Source of the DNA: Ligustrum vulgare
Lineage: Eukaryota > Streptophyta > Magnoliopsida > Lamiales > Oleaceae
Length of the DNA: 64,000 nucleotides
NCBI GenBank assembly: GCA_963555705.1
Contig: OY743189.1
Span: 7,829,501-7,893,500 of the forward strand
Direction: 5' to 3'
The notes under the pieces were generated by a model. That model worked only from the letters and a program-made list of their open reading frames with translations, did not search any database and was not told where the DNA came from. How positions within the stretch are numbered: position 1 is the first letter of the stretch; every line of letters starts with the position of its first letter. Positions 34,333 to 45,813 of the stretch are shown here, one piece after another. The position numbers and the translations under genes are program-made.

Positions 34333-35881
34333 AAACACTACAACAAAAACAGCCTACGGAAACACGCAAAAAATGTTTCCGTAGGCCTTTTGCAACGTTT
34401 ATGTTCATGTTGCAAATCGCAGTGTTGCCGTAGAGGGAAAGGATACGACAACGTTCATTACGTGTTGCAAAAGGATGTATTGCACGTTGCGGTAGACCTT
34501 TGGCAACATTCATTGCGCGTTACCGTTTATACTTTTGGCAACGTTCATTGCGTGTTGCGGTAGAACTTTAGCAACGTTCTTTGCGTGTTGCGGTAGATAC
34601 TTTTGGAAACACTCATTGCGCGTTGCCGTTGATACTTTTGGAAACACACTTTGCGCGTTGCCATTGATCTTTAACATTTTTTTTTAATTTTTGTAAATCA
34701 ATATAGATAATTCCACTGATAACCAACAAATTACTCAAGCATATATGTAATATATAATGCGTGTGTTTGTTTTTCCTTAAAATGAGATTTCTCATTTTGC
34801 AACAGTGTCAAAAGTATTAAAAAATTATTAGTTGACAGACTAGTGTCAGGAAAAGTTTCTGTAGCAATGAGACCCTTTCTTATTATTCTTTATTACAAAA
34901 AGCACCTGACTGTAGCAGCATTTGTAAAATTCAAAACCACAACTTGCAGGGACATTTTCGGTACCTTTGACATATTGAAGCATTTCATATTGCGGTTGCA
35001 GGTCCAGTAACTTTATGTCTCATATTTCCTCAGCCATGGACCCCACCAAACAGTACCCTTGACATGACAAAAAAACTCGTTAAACAGAAAATCAAACAGA
35101 CGCAATATATGAAACACGCGTGCTATAAAAATAAATCAATTTTTCAAAATAAATACTTAACAAAAATTACGGTACTTTGTTCTCCTACATTAAAACAAAA
35201 TCTGCAATATAGGTTTTTCACCTATTTGATTACACATTTAAAGTTTGATATTTACTATCCCTCTAAATTGCTATATTATCTCTAGCAGACCAACAACCAT
35301 ACAAAAAGGAGCTACTATAACCATTTTCAACACGAACCATCATTGAAGATGAGTACTTCCCTGGCTTCTGAAGTCTAGCTTGAACTATGCCCATGACAAA
35401 CCATCTTGTGAGAGAACTACAAAATTGACTTTTACCTACAAAAATATTATAAAAGTTTAATCATCAGGACTACAACTGCACTGAATGCAAAAATGTAGAA
35501 ATAAATTATACTAAATATTAAAATTATCATTTACTATTGTAAAACTTTACAAAAATTTGGACAAAATCTCCCCTATAAACATTATACTTATTTCCTTCAT
35601 GAACATTTAAAATTTTCTTCATAACACCAGATCAACTGCTTGGTAAGCAGAAAACTCTCACCCTAAATGATAGGATAGGCTACCTACATTCCAGGAAGGC
35701 TCCATTCATCTGGACTGGGACTTCTAAGAATGTTATGTTATAGATAGCCCCTCTGAGCATATTCCCAATAAAAAAAGACCTTGCAGTCAATTAACATCCA
35801 TGATTCTGCATTTGTGAACATTTATTAGGGCAAACTGAGTTGATTAACTTACAACATGAACAAGTGTAGCTTTCTCTTTCT

Positions 35882-36004
35882 TCATATATGGTTGCAAATT
35901 TTCCGTTCCTTCCACAAATCTTTCTCAAGATGTGTTTCATAAAAGCTCATATCCCCACTTGTTCTCAAGACTACCGCAGACGTGCTCCTTGTGCCACAAC
36001 GTCC
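35882..36004 (-). pseudogene. Captured TANGO2-family gene, last coding exon
   Basis: On the minus strand, after a GTGCAG acceptor, the exon reads GRCGTRSTSAVVLRTSGDMS and then FYETHLEKDLWKER before a TGA at 35884-35882. TANGO2/NRDE proteins end with the same pattern: GTRST, a short beta pair, then (F/Y)YExxLExxxWK. The reading frame continues directly from the preceding exon. These proteins are linked to secretion, lipid and heme handling; the plant role is unclear. The stop position fits the natural C-terminus, so this end of the captured gene is intact. Confidence 0.75.
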
Positions 36005-36105
36005 CTGCACATTTGGAATAAAAACAAGTCATGTTTCTAAGAGGAAACTGACGTATGCAGTAAAGCCACCAACAAGATATAGATGGAATGATAAATTCAG
36101 ATTAC

Positions 36106-36300
36106 CAAAGATGTATTTGCCTCAACAAATTTGGAACTCAACTGACATTCAAACTCGGGAGGATAAATGTGAGGCAGCTTGCTCTCGTCATCCTTGGTAG
36201 TGTCTCTCATTAGATTTGCAGTCATCTCTTCAATAGAAATCTCAGCTTTACCATATTTATCCAACATATTCTTGAAACTTTGCTTCAACCTTTGAGCCTG
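36106..36300 (-). pseudogene. Captured TANGO2-family gene, penultimate exon
   Basis: Minus strand. A CTAGCAG acceptor at about 36301 and a GTAATC donor at 36105 bound codons for AQRLKQSFKNMLDKYGKAE, then MTANLMRDTTKDDESKLPHI and YPPEFECQLSSKFVEANTSL. The TANGO2 family has the same series: a helix after the PW-K region, then an L-M-x-D-T-T-K-A/D motif, LP, and L-S-S-x-F-V. The exon is open throughout. The N-terminal NRDE-motif exons of the family were not found between here and the 5' exon, so the captured copy lacks the start of the protein. Confidence 0.75.
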
Positions 36301-38017
36301 CTAGACAAGAATTCAGTGCAACCAGAAAGATGTCACTGCTAGTGATTGGAGATATGCCTTATCTGAATGATGGAAGAGCTGTTGATATATTTCAACCCAT
36401 TACGTTACTGCACTATATATGTGAATGTGCAGTACAGCCCAGATAACCCGACCCCAAACCCAACCCCCTGAACATAAATAATTCCAAAGCACAATTACGA
36501 GGGGACGAGAAGGGAAATAGGTTGATGAGGAAACTTGAAATATTGAAAAATGTGTAATGCAGAAAATTCAAGTCCTCCATTCTGCAGTAATACATTTTTC
36601 TCTCTTCTTTTCAACCACATATTTATCAGTAAAATAATATTATACAAAAACTCATAAAAATTCCTTTGACCACACATTCTCCTCAAAATCACTATTTAAA
36701 AATCTATTTCTTCAAATAAACTCTTCAAAATCAACATCAAACGGGGCATTGCCAATAACAGTGAACTTTCAACATAAACATCAACAAAATACAAATGCAC
36801 CATTGCAGCCAATCTGATGAATGAAGTCCTCAAGTTTTTCTCACGCCTTTCATTCTTCTTCATCAAAGTCTTAAAATCCTCTCTTGCCAATAACATTATT
36901 AACACTCTCGTGTTTCTTTGAATTAATCTCGTTCTCCAAGTCATGGGTGTGACCAAGACAATTTCCTTTGAGCTCAACACAGAGACATAATAATAGGTTG
37001 AATACAAAGAAATGATCCAGCTCCTTCAGAAACAAGTTGCATCATTCTAGTTTGGTTCCCATGAAGATGAGCCACCACCGGAGCAATTCCATGCACTGAT
37101 TATCCAGCTTAGATGCAACCTTATTTTGGCGTTAATTATGGGGATTGAACAAAAATGTTATGAAATTTGGGGGTGCGAAGTGAAGAAATTGATTTCATGA
37201 AGAAAATGATTTTGGTTATGAATCAGGGTTTAATTGATTGCAAATTGAAGAAAGTGAAATAATTTTGGGAAAATTGGAGTTGGATGAAAACATTTTTGTT
37301 ATTTTAAAGGAGAGGTTGCTCGAGTGTTTTTTTCCAACTTGACAGAATTTAACTGGTTAACAGGCCAACTTAGATTTCCATCGTACACGTGTTAAACTCA
37401 ACAAAATAAATAAATACGAAACAAGAAAAGGGAAATTAATGAAAAAGATTTTAAATTCGTTTATAGAATCTCCATTTAAATCATAGCAAGATCAAGACTT
37501 GAACCTAAAATATCCCCTTACGTCATAACCCTTTGTAGAAACACCAGAAGCAACACAAAATTTAACTAAAAGAAAAACATTCACCTTTTCAATTAAGCTC
37601 CCAGCCATTCAGCACAGACAATTTATAATATACGAAATTTAAAACAAATTAACCCTCAAATCAATGCCATACCTACGAGAAAAAACCAACACAAAACAAC
37701 AGATTTCAAAAAGAACAAATAAACCCACCAAAAGTAAAAATCAGTTAATTGATGGAAAATATCCACTCCGCGACAAAATACTAAACACCAATCTGAGAAT
37801 TTTGACAAAGATTCAAACTTTACAATATAAGGACGTATAAATACATAAAAACATAAAACTTCTGTTTACATACAGAGTTAGAAACAACAAAAAGAATTGA
37901 ATTTTGTCCTCTCCTGGGTGGTCTTATGATGAAGCTAATAAGCTAATAAACTTGAAATATTGAAAAATATGCTCGGTTCGGTGTGCGCAGACGAGAAGGG
38001 AAAAAAATGGTTCTTAC

Positions 38018-38150
38018 CGCCAGTGGAGGCCGGCGAGGTGATGGCGGTTGTGGTTGCGATCGCCGAGAGGGAAGTCGAGAGTGAGGGAGGCAAGGGTTGC
38101 GATGGGAAGAGAGAGCCGAGAGAGAGATGTCGGGTGTGAGTGTTTGGATT
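38018..38150 (-). pseudogene. Captured 5' untranslated exon (probably of the same host gene)
   Basis: A GC-rich segment in AT-rich surroundings is CT-rich on the minus strand (TCTCTCTCTCGGCTCTCTCT) and ends in a good splice donor, TGGCG followed by GTAAGAACC at 38017. This is typical of a plant leader exon. Same strand as the TANGO2-like exons; that they belong together is inferred from order. Confidence 0.5.
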
Positions 38151-38259
38151 AGGTTAGATTTTGATTTTGTTATCTTTTCAAATTTACAATTTAGCCCCCA
38201 ATAATTTGTAATTTAGTCCCATAATTTTAGATAATATAAAGTTTTTCCCCAATTGAACC

Positions 38260-38745
38260 ATTTGGAAACTCTCATTGCGTGTTGCAAAAGGTTACCCTTT
38301 GGCAACGCTTAATACGCGTTGCCAAAAGGTTACCCTTTGGCAACGCGCATTGCGCGTTGCAAAAGGGTACCTTTCGCAGGGCGCATTGCGTGTTGCCAAA
38401 GGGTACCTTTCGCATCGCGCAGCACGCGTTGCCAAAGGGTACCCTTTGGCAACGCGCACTGCGCGTTGTCAAAGGTATCCTTTGGAAATGTTCAAGTGAT
38501 CGTTGCGAAAGGTACCCTTTTGCGACACGCAATGCGCGTTGCCAAAAGGTAACACGGAATGCGCGTTTCCAAAGGGTGACCTTTCGGAAATGCGCAATGA
38601 ACGTTGCAAAAGGCTATAATTAGCAACATTCACTTGCTTAATGTTGCTAAATGTCAAATAAATCAACCAATGGCAACATGCAACCACTAAATGTTGCGGT
38701 AGACCCCCTTTAGCAACATGTAATTAGCGAATGTTGCCGTTTGCA
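38260..38745. repeat. CACTA right subterminal repeat array
   Basis: More than fifteen short units of the type TTGCCAAAGGGTACC and GCGCGTTGC occur in both orientations. They create several overlapping false reading frames on both strands. Confidence 0.88.
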
Positions 38746-38777
38746 TGTTGCAAAATGTCATTTTTCTTGTAGGGAAA

Positions 38778-39374
38778 CCAAACGCGTTTTCAGAAAATTT
38801 GAAAACAAAAATAAAAACAGGAAACACAAAACATTTTCGAAAATGAAAATACAAACAGAATGCCACCTTAATTTTTGCTACCTTTTAGTAATTCTAAAAC
38901 AATGTAATAAAGTATTGTGTGGACGCTTTGTTAGATTTTTGATGTAATTGGCAATTCGGTGAACGAAATGACTCGTTTATAAAGTCCCAATCAGAGTCAA
39001 AGTATGGTAGCTGATTTATTTGCGTATTTGGATTCAAGAAGAATAAAGAAGTGTTCAAGAAGACTTGTGATGCAATTAGAAGTCAAAGATGAATCCAAAT
39101 CCCGCAAGAATAATGATTCAGTTTTTCAGTGGCAAGTTGTGACTCGATTTTCTCATAGAAAACATTCGATTTGGGAAAATACTATTTCTACAGGAATTGT
39201 AGATATTTGAGTTATATTTTCCATGCACTTTGAATTGACCCAATCGGATATCAGGAGAGAAAAATATGATGAAAATACTGAAGGTCATTGAATCAAACAG
39301 ATTCTGTTATGTGAGTTTTAAGGTTCTGACAATTCTAAACTATCTCAAAAACTTCATGCTATATATATACCTAA
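38778..39374. other. Host DNA and left part of an unclassified repeat around the retrotransposon nest
   Basis: The AT-rich repeat seen at 32-33.6 kb is present at about 38870-38915 and appears to resume at about 62433 (CACATTGATATTAAGATATTG), so everything between may be one nested insertion. 38920-39374 has a phrase series (CAATCGGATATCAGGAGAGA) like 13300-13330 but no coding content. Confidence 0.4.
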
Positions 39375-39530
39375 TGATGCTAAAAATTCGCACTTGAAAT
39401 ACCCAGAGCTGGAGCAACGAATGAACACGAACTGGATCTTCGAATACCAGAAACAAAGGCGATGAAGTGTGACCTCGTCGCCCCTCCGAGGCTTCAGTCA
39501 GTAAAAAAGAAGGAGAAGATTTATGCAAAA

Positions 39531-41220
39531 TGTAGCGACCAGAAATTTTAAGTTTAACATTGAATTTTATGTTAGAATTCAAAAGTATTTAATGAGCTTG
39601 TCAAGTCGCTACGACACTTCCAAATGTTTTAAATAAATTCTTTGTCAAGTTATGATGTTACATGCTCTTTCCTAGCAATTATTTTGGTTAATTGCGAGAA
39701 ATATTTTATCATGTTGAATATTCGAATTTGAACCATTCTAACATATCGAATTTATTAGTCGAGCCAAGATATTTTAAAGTGTTTAAAATTATTGTCTTTC
39801 TTTGTGAAAAATTGAAAATTTCAATTGGATCAAATATTTAAAGATATTTTAAAGGTTGATAAAAGTATATCAATATTGGTGTCATTTTGTAGCTCACATT
39901 AAATAGTATAAGTCGGAGTCGAGAAAAATTTATTTTGGTCGAGATCGACCCATGTTGTTTCAATCCAAAGTAAACATGGAATTTATAACTTCTTTATGCT
40001 TACATGTACAAACTTTATATACCTATCCAAATATGCAAATGTGGTGGACGTGTCATGCATTTCAAAAGTTGGTAAATATACTGAAATCAGTTCTTATACT
40101 CCACGTCCCCTATCCCATGATTTTAGCCATTTTTAAACCACTTTTCCGTTCACTTCTCTACCAAATTCTTTTACCGTTGCATGCACATGGTAAAATTTAA
40201 ATAATCATTTTTATCTCAATCAACCTCTCACTCACTGTCATACATCAAATTATTTTCTTCTTGTTTTCTTTTCAAGTCTCTCTTTCTCACTCACGGTCCC
40301 AGATATTCAACTTCACGTGTATTTCAACTCAAGAATTTCTGCAAATTCAAGGTAGTATCTTCTCCCGTACACAAGTGATTACGCTTTTGAATTAAATAGT
40401 ATGCTAGCATGAAATTTGTGTCAATGTCTTATGTTTGATGAAATGCATAGCTATTATGTGCTAATTTATTTATTGTCATGCTATGAAATTATTTATGATG
40501 GGATTATGAGTGATGATTGAAGGTAATCATCTAATATGTCGTGATTGAAGGTAATCACAGTAAATTTATTAACTGACCATGTTAAAATGTTTCCCAAGAT
40601 GAAAGTTGATGGTGACATTAAATCAAATGTTGGTATACTTTAATTTCATTAGTGTGTGTATATACTACCGAGTATTTCTTCGAAATGCTCATATTTAAAA
40701 ACTTTACAGATTGAAGGGCTGGACAAGGCGTGATGGCGGCAGTAGTGAATAAAATTTAAATTTTTATGTATTTATGGTGGGACTTATTTATGTTAATGTT
40801 GCAGTATATTTTCTTTAAGACTTGAAAAGTTCTTGGAATGAAATTCTTGATCAATTAAATGTTACTTTTGAAAATATATATACTTTGATTACTGTCTGGA
40901 GAATTTCAGATTTTGGGTTGCACTTTGAAAATTTACTGCAGGTTGTATATTTGCAATTTCTGAATGCTTTAAAATGAAAAATAATTTCGTGCTTCAAATG
41001 TGATTACTAAGATCCCAAATTTTTATATGTTGTATTTACACGAGTTATGAACGCTAGTAAAATTTCAAAATTTTTAGACGTCGTTTGCCATTTTAAATAA
41101 TTTTTACAAACATACTACATTACTCGAGAAAAATGGCATTAGTTGCAGAATTTGTCTATAACCTCTTCAAACGGTTTATTTCGTAATTTTTCTAAGTCAA
41201 TTGGGAATAAAGTTTTAATA

Positions 41221-41269
<49 letters not shown>

Positions 41270-41381
41270 TTATTATTTCAATATAAAGTATTTTGCCTAA
41301 ATTTAATGTTTTCAAAATTATAACGTGAACGAGATTATGTTGGATAACGCGTCAAGTTAAAATAGAATTTGGGGCGTTACA
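39531..41381 (+). repeat. 5' LTR of the chromovirus
   Basis: 1851 bp. It includes two copies of a GATTGAAGGTAATCA unit near 40518-40560 and a (TA)n tract at about 41234-41270. Length and ends match the 3' LTR. Confidence 0.95.
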
Positions 41382-41383
41382 GC

Positions 41384-41400
41384 TTGGTATCAATGCGCGG
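41384..41400 (+). promoter_or_regulatory. Chromovirus primer binding site (diverged tRNA-iMet type)
   Basis: TTGGTATCAATGCGCGG starts two bases after the LTR. The first nine bases match the initiator tRNA-Met complement; AATGC replaces the usual GAGC. Confidence 0.75.
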
Positions 41401-41821
41401 TTTACTTTTCTGTAGACTTTGTGTTAAAATATTTTTGTTTATCTTTAAAAGTGTTTCAAACTGAATAATAAGTCCATTGTCACTACTTGCCATCACCACG
41501 CTATGCCAGCTCCAAGGTAAAGAAGAATTTTATGAAATTATGTTCAGATATGTTATTACGACATTATGATTTTATATATCTGATTATGTTATGTTAGAAA
41601 TGTTTAGTTGAGCACGTGTAATGAATGTTATTTATTTATATGAAGAATGTTGAAATTGCAATCAAAGCCCCATAAATGTTTATGTTAGTCCTCGGAATTT
41701 AGCTAAAAGTTTACTAGCTACCCACTAATTTGGACTTTAAATAATTGGTATGGAACAGATGGTACGAACTAGAAGAACCTGTAGGAAGACTTGTTCGATG
41801 ATTCCTTGAAGATTTGAAATA

Positions 41822-42199
41822 GTGAGAAAATATGATGAGTATAGGTGGAACCCAAGGCATGACATGGGCCAACACATTCAGGAGATGTTAGTATTGTGGA
41901 AAGAAGTAAGAAGACTAGGTCAAATGGTTTCTGGACATCGGGCCACCCGCCATTTAATGGATACCTTGCCAGAAGAATGGGAAGAGATGGCGGAAATGAT
42001 ATACCTAAATTTGTGGGAGGCTGCCACACCAACCTTACCACGAGAAATTGATTACGAGGCTTTCTGTAAGGAGTTGACCTCACAGTGGGAACAGGCGAGA
42101 GCTAATGCACTTGGGTTCCCCGAGGAAGATAGTATACCTTTAGTGTTACTTATTCGAGAAGATGCACCCCCACCATTTTCGGAGGACGAAGAGACGTGA
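41822..42199 (+). CDS. Extra leader ORF of the chromovirus, unknown function
   Basis: 125 codons between primer site and gag, ending in a TGA 112 bp before the gag frame opens. The protein is acidic and helical: HIQEMLVLWKEV, then RATRHLMDTLPEEWEEM, then a Trp- and Ala-rich part and an EDAPPPFSEDEE tail. The spacing of helix, LLxxLP and E-W-E resembles the UBN2-type helical core found in copia gag proteins, but the match is too short to claim. Plant chromoviruses normally start with gag, so this frame is unusual. Unlike the pol frames it has no internal stop in 125 codons. It may be a gag-like duplication, a captured domain or a chance frame. Confidence 0.4.
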   Translation: MRKYDEYRWNPRHDMGQHIQEMLVLWKEVRRLGQMVSGHRATRHLMDTLPEEWEEMAEMIYLNLWEAATPTLPREIDYEAFCKELTSQWEQARANALGFPEEDSIPLVLLIREDAPPPFSEDEET

Positions 42200-42310
42200 A
42201 ATTATTATTACCATTATTAAATTTTTAGTAGTAGTCGGCGTTAGACATTTCCGTTTTTAACAAAAATAAGTTCATATTTTTGTTTTAGTGTCAAACGCTT
42301 CTGTTATGAT

Positions 42311-43288
42311 ATGTTCTTTTCCTCCAGAAGGAAAAATTTTAATAATAAAGAGATATTATCTTTTCCTTCATTATTAGTTCTCATTGATTACTTGCTATTT
42401 GTGTTGGATGTTTACAAATTTTCAATGGATTACAAACCCACTATTGTTTATCCTAAAGGAAATGGTACCAACATCACAAGCAAGAGCTATCCGAGAACTA
42501 CAGCAGACAATGGAGGAAATGAGACAAGCTTTGGCAACTCAAATTGCAGCCTTAACTCGTCAAGTGCTGCTACTCGACAGGAGCCAATAGCAACTCAAGA
42601 TCCACCAACACCGCAAGTGCCACATGCACCTCGAACTGATGCGTTACCACCAATTCCCCAAGGACATCAGAATGCCCCAACTATTCCGGTGATTGAACAG
42701 TTTCGTAGATACCGACCTCCTACTTTTGATGGAGGAAAGGACCCATTGGTAGCTGAAGAATGGCTGCGTACTATTGAGAAGATTTTTAAACATATTTCTT
42801 GTCCAGAAAATCAGAAAGTACTGTGTGCAGAGTTTATGCTTGTTGGAGGAGCAGGTCACTGGTGGGAGTCGGGTTCGCGCACCCGTACAGAAGAAGAGCT
42901 ACGTAACTTGACTTGGACCCAGTTTAAGGATGAATTGAAAGAAAAATATTTCCCACAAGCTATGCGAGATCACAAGGAAGCAGAATTTTTACAGTTAGCA
43001 CAGGGGGATATGGATATCATCGATTATGAACAAAAATTTGAGGAGTTGTCACGTTATGCCCCACATTTGGTGAATACTGAACTGATGAAGGCAAAACGTT
43101 TTGAAAGAGGTCTACGCCCAGAAATAAGGCATATAGTTAGCTCACACGAGCTACAGACCTATGTAGCAGTTGTAAAGAAAGCAAAAATTGTTTCGTATTC
43201 AAGCATAAAACCTCCGAATCAGGGACAACAAAATAATTTCGGGAAGAGAAAATGGTATGATAAGAAAAAGGGTAAGAATCAAGGCTAG
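42311..43288 (+). pseudogene. Chromovirus gag (capsid domain)
   Basis: The frame opens at 42311; the ATG at 42425 (MDYKPTIVYP) is the more likely start because the upstream codons are hydrophobic and unlike gag. A Pro- and Gln-rich N-terminus leads to the capsid core: FRRYRPPTFDGGKDPLVAEE, W-L-R-T-I-E-K, GGAGHWWE, WTQFKDELKEKYFP and EFLQLAQGDMDIIDYEQKF, the standard retrotransposon gag signature. A Lys-rich linker ends at a TAG at 43286-43288 just ahead of the zinc knuckle, which is in the following sequence with a broken frame. It would form the particle shell. The stop at 43286 would be a single C-to-T change from CAG. Confidence 0.92.
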
Positions 43289-43340
43289 TTCAAAAAGCAT
43301 AATCATGGATCCAGTGGGGCCAGCCTAGCAATAAAACTCC

Positions 43341-43482
43341 CCTTTTCCCTAAGTGTCAGAAGAACCACAAGGGTGAATGTTTATTTGGGAAGAATGTCTA
43401 TTTTCGATGTGGACAAGCAGGTCACTATGTTTCTCAATGTCGGGTGGCACCAACTAAGGATAACGAACAAACTAAGAAATGA
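43341..43482 (+). pseudogene. Chromovirus gag zinc knuckle, out of frame with the capsid
   Basis: Codons spell C-x2-N-H-K-G-E-C at about 43348-43380 and then a second set, F-R-C-G-Q-A-G-H-Y-V-S-Q-C at about 43401-43442 with the first Cys of its CCHC box replaced by Phe-type context (VYFRCGQAGH). A TGA near 43480 separates it from the protease frame. Confidence 0.75.
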
Positions 43483-43500
43483 AAATCAAGGGTTTTTCCT

Positions 43501-45813
43501 ATGACGCACGATGAGGCCGCACAGTACCCGGACGTAATTGCAGGTATTCTATCAGTCTTCGGCATTCCTCTTTACGTTCTTATTGATTCTGGTGCAACTC
43601 ATTTGGTCATATCTAATGCATGCCTAGCTAAGATTAATGTTCTGTGTCATAAAATTGATAGTGTACTTGAGGTTAGTATGCCATCAAGGGGAACTATTGA
43701 TACGAATAGAGTAGCTAAGGCAGTACAAATAGATTTCGATGGATTAATACTAGAAGCAGACTTGTATGTTATAGGAATGAAAGATTTTGATATCATTTTG
43801 GGAATGGATTGGTTGGGTAATAATAGAGCTACAATTTTATGTTTTGAGAAAGAAGTGATTTTTCGAAGAAATGGTGAAGACGAGTTTAGATTTTATGGGT
43901 CAAACATTAAGGCACTCCCTCGCCTTATATCTGCTTTGAAGGCAGAGAAATTGTTGAAGAAGCCTTACTATCAAGGTTATCTTGTTAACCTTACTGGAAC
44001 CCCATTAGTTGAGACGAAATTAGAAAACGTGACGGTTGTACGAGAGTATGTCGATGTATTTTCGGATGATCTACCGAGTGTTCCACCAGATAGGCAAGTG
44101 GAATTCATGATCGATTTGGCACCTGGAGCAGTACCAGTATCCAAAGCTCCATATCGAATGGCACCAAAGGAACTGCAAGAGTTAAAAATGCAGTTGGAGG
44201 AACTTCTTGACAAAGGATTCATCAGAACGAGTGTGTCCCCGTGGGGAGCTTCGGTACTTTTTGTAAAGAAGAAGGATGGTACAATGAGGATGTGTATCAA
44301 CTATTGCGAACTGAACAAATTGACGATTAAGAATAAGTACTCCCTTCCTAGGATTGAGGATTTATTCGATCAATTGAAGGGGACAAAGGTATTTTCAAAG
44401 ATTGACATGAGGTTAGGCTACCATCAGTTGAAGATCAAGCCAACTGATATATCAAAGACTGCATTTAGAACCCGTTATGGGCACTATGAGTTTACAGTAA
44501 TGCCCTTTGGTTTGACTAATGCTCCCGATGTATTCATGGATTTAATGAATCGAGTTTTCCACGAGTATCTTGATAGGTTCGTCATTGTATTTATTGATGA
44601 CATATTGATATACTCAGGGGATGCTCATCAACATGAAGAACATTTGAGGATAGTTCTGGAAACCCTACACGAGGAGAAGTTATATGCCAAATTCAAGAAA
44701 TGTGAAATTTGGCTTGATCGAGTAGGATTTTTGGGTCATGTTGTGACAGCTAAGGGAATTAAATTTGATCCGTCCAAAGTAGAGGCAGTGACTAAGTGGT
44801 CGAGACCATCAGATGTGGGCGAAGTGAGAAGCTTTCTAGGCTTAGCCGGATACTATCGGCGATTTATCGAAGGATTCTCCAAGATAGCTGGTCTTATGAC
44901 GCAGCTAACTCGAAAGGGTGTTAAGTTTGTATGGTCCGAAAGGTGTGAACAGAGTTTTCAGGAGTTGAAGAACAAATTGGTCTCGGCACCAGTATTGGCT
45001 ATACCGGATGGTTCAAAAGGTTTTGTTATTTACAGTGATGCGTTAAAACTCGGTTTGGGTTGTGTTTTAATGCAACATGGGAAAGTGATCGCCTATGCCT
45101 CAAGACAGTTGAAACAATATGAGAAGAATTATCCGACACATGATCTTGAACTTGCAGCGGTAGTTCACGCTTTGAAGATTTGGTGTCACTACCTTTATGG
45201 GAGCAAGTGTGAAATTTATACTGACCACAAGAGTCTGAAGTACTTCTTTACCCAGAAGGAGTTGAATATGAGACAACGATGGTGGCTGGAGTTAGTGAAA
45301 GATTACGACTGCACTATCCTTTACCACCCAGGTAAAGCTAATGTAGTCGCGGACGCTCTAAGCAGGAAGAACATGGGTCAGTTATCAGCACTGGGTACTG
45401 AACAAGATCAGTTGATCAGAGATTTTGAGAACATGAGGACTGAAGTGCTAAAGCCAACGACAGGGACATCCTCTGTGCTGGCACACCTAACAGTTAAACC
45501 GACCCTCAGGGACAGAATTGTAACAGCTCAAAAGGAAGATCCATTTTTGGAAAGGATTAGAGCGAATGTGGGAACTGAGAAGAGGAAAGGGTTTGAGGTA
45601 GCTGAAGATCAAGCTTTGATGTTTAGAGGCCGATTGTGTATACCTAAGGATGAGAAACTTAGGAATGAGATTTTGACTGAAGCTCATTCCACTCCTTACG
45701 CTGCACATCCAGGTGGAACCAAAATGTATAGAGATTTGCGTAATACATTTTGGTGGAGGAACATGAAAGGGGGGATAGCACTGTTTGTGTCGAGATGTAT
45801 GGTTTGTCAATAA
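43501..45813 (+). pseudogene. Chromovirus protease, reverse transcriptase, RNase H and integrase N-terminus
   Basis: 770 open codons. The aspartic protease active site is LIDSGATH at residues 30-37. RT follows: [41 protein letters not shown], then [11 protein letters not shown] (the F-I-D-D version of the catalytic motif) and the thumb [15 protein letters not shown]. RNase H shows [12 protein letters not shown] (with Ala where Asp-Ala-S is usual), [20 protein letters not shown] and [10 protein letters not shown] tether with [10 protein letters not shown] precedes the integrase HHCC box (A-H-P-G-G-T-K-M-Y, then CMVCQ), where a TAA at 45811-45813 ends the frame. Small deviations from consensus (MRLGYHQ in place of RSGYHQ) suggest decay. 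The product would copy element RNA and begin integration. Confidence 0.95.

Larger units (their letters stand above)
34336..38774. mobile_element. Complete non-autonomous CACTA element (4.4 kb) carrying host exons
   Basis: The left end is CACTACAACAAAAACAG and the right end is TTTTTCTTGTAGGG (one base off the perfect TTGTAGTG). AAA flanks both sides (34333-34335 and 38775-38777), the 3 bp duplication of CACTA insertions. Subterminal arrays of GCAACGTTCATTGCGTGTTGC type fill 34336-34680, and related GCGCGTTGCCAAAGGGTAC units fill about 38260-38740. No transposase was readable. Inside lie exons of a TANGO2-family gene on the minus strand with splice sites, so this is a Pack-CACTA. Confidence 0.9.

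Noticed and set aside
34322..34563. Open frames over the CACTA left end as a gene
   Set aside because: They are readings of terminal and subterminal repeats on both strands.
38275..38623. Several overlapping open frames on both strands (up to 114 codons) rich in CQRVPFGNA-type repeats
   Set aside because: They are all readings of the CACTA subterminal repeat array, open on both strands because the short units repeat; no protein family.
40518..40560. Possible CRISPR-like short repeats
   Set aside because: Two to three units, no spacers, and the DNA is a plant LTR.
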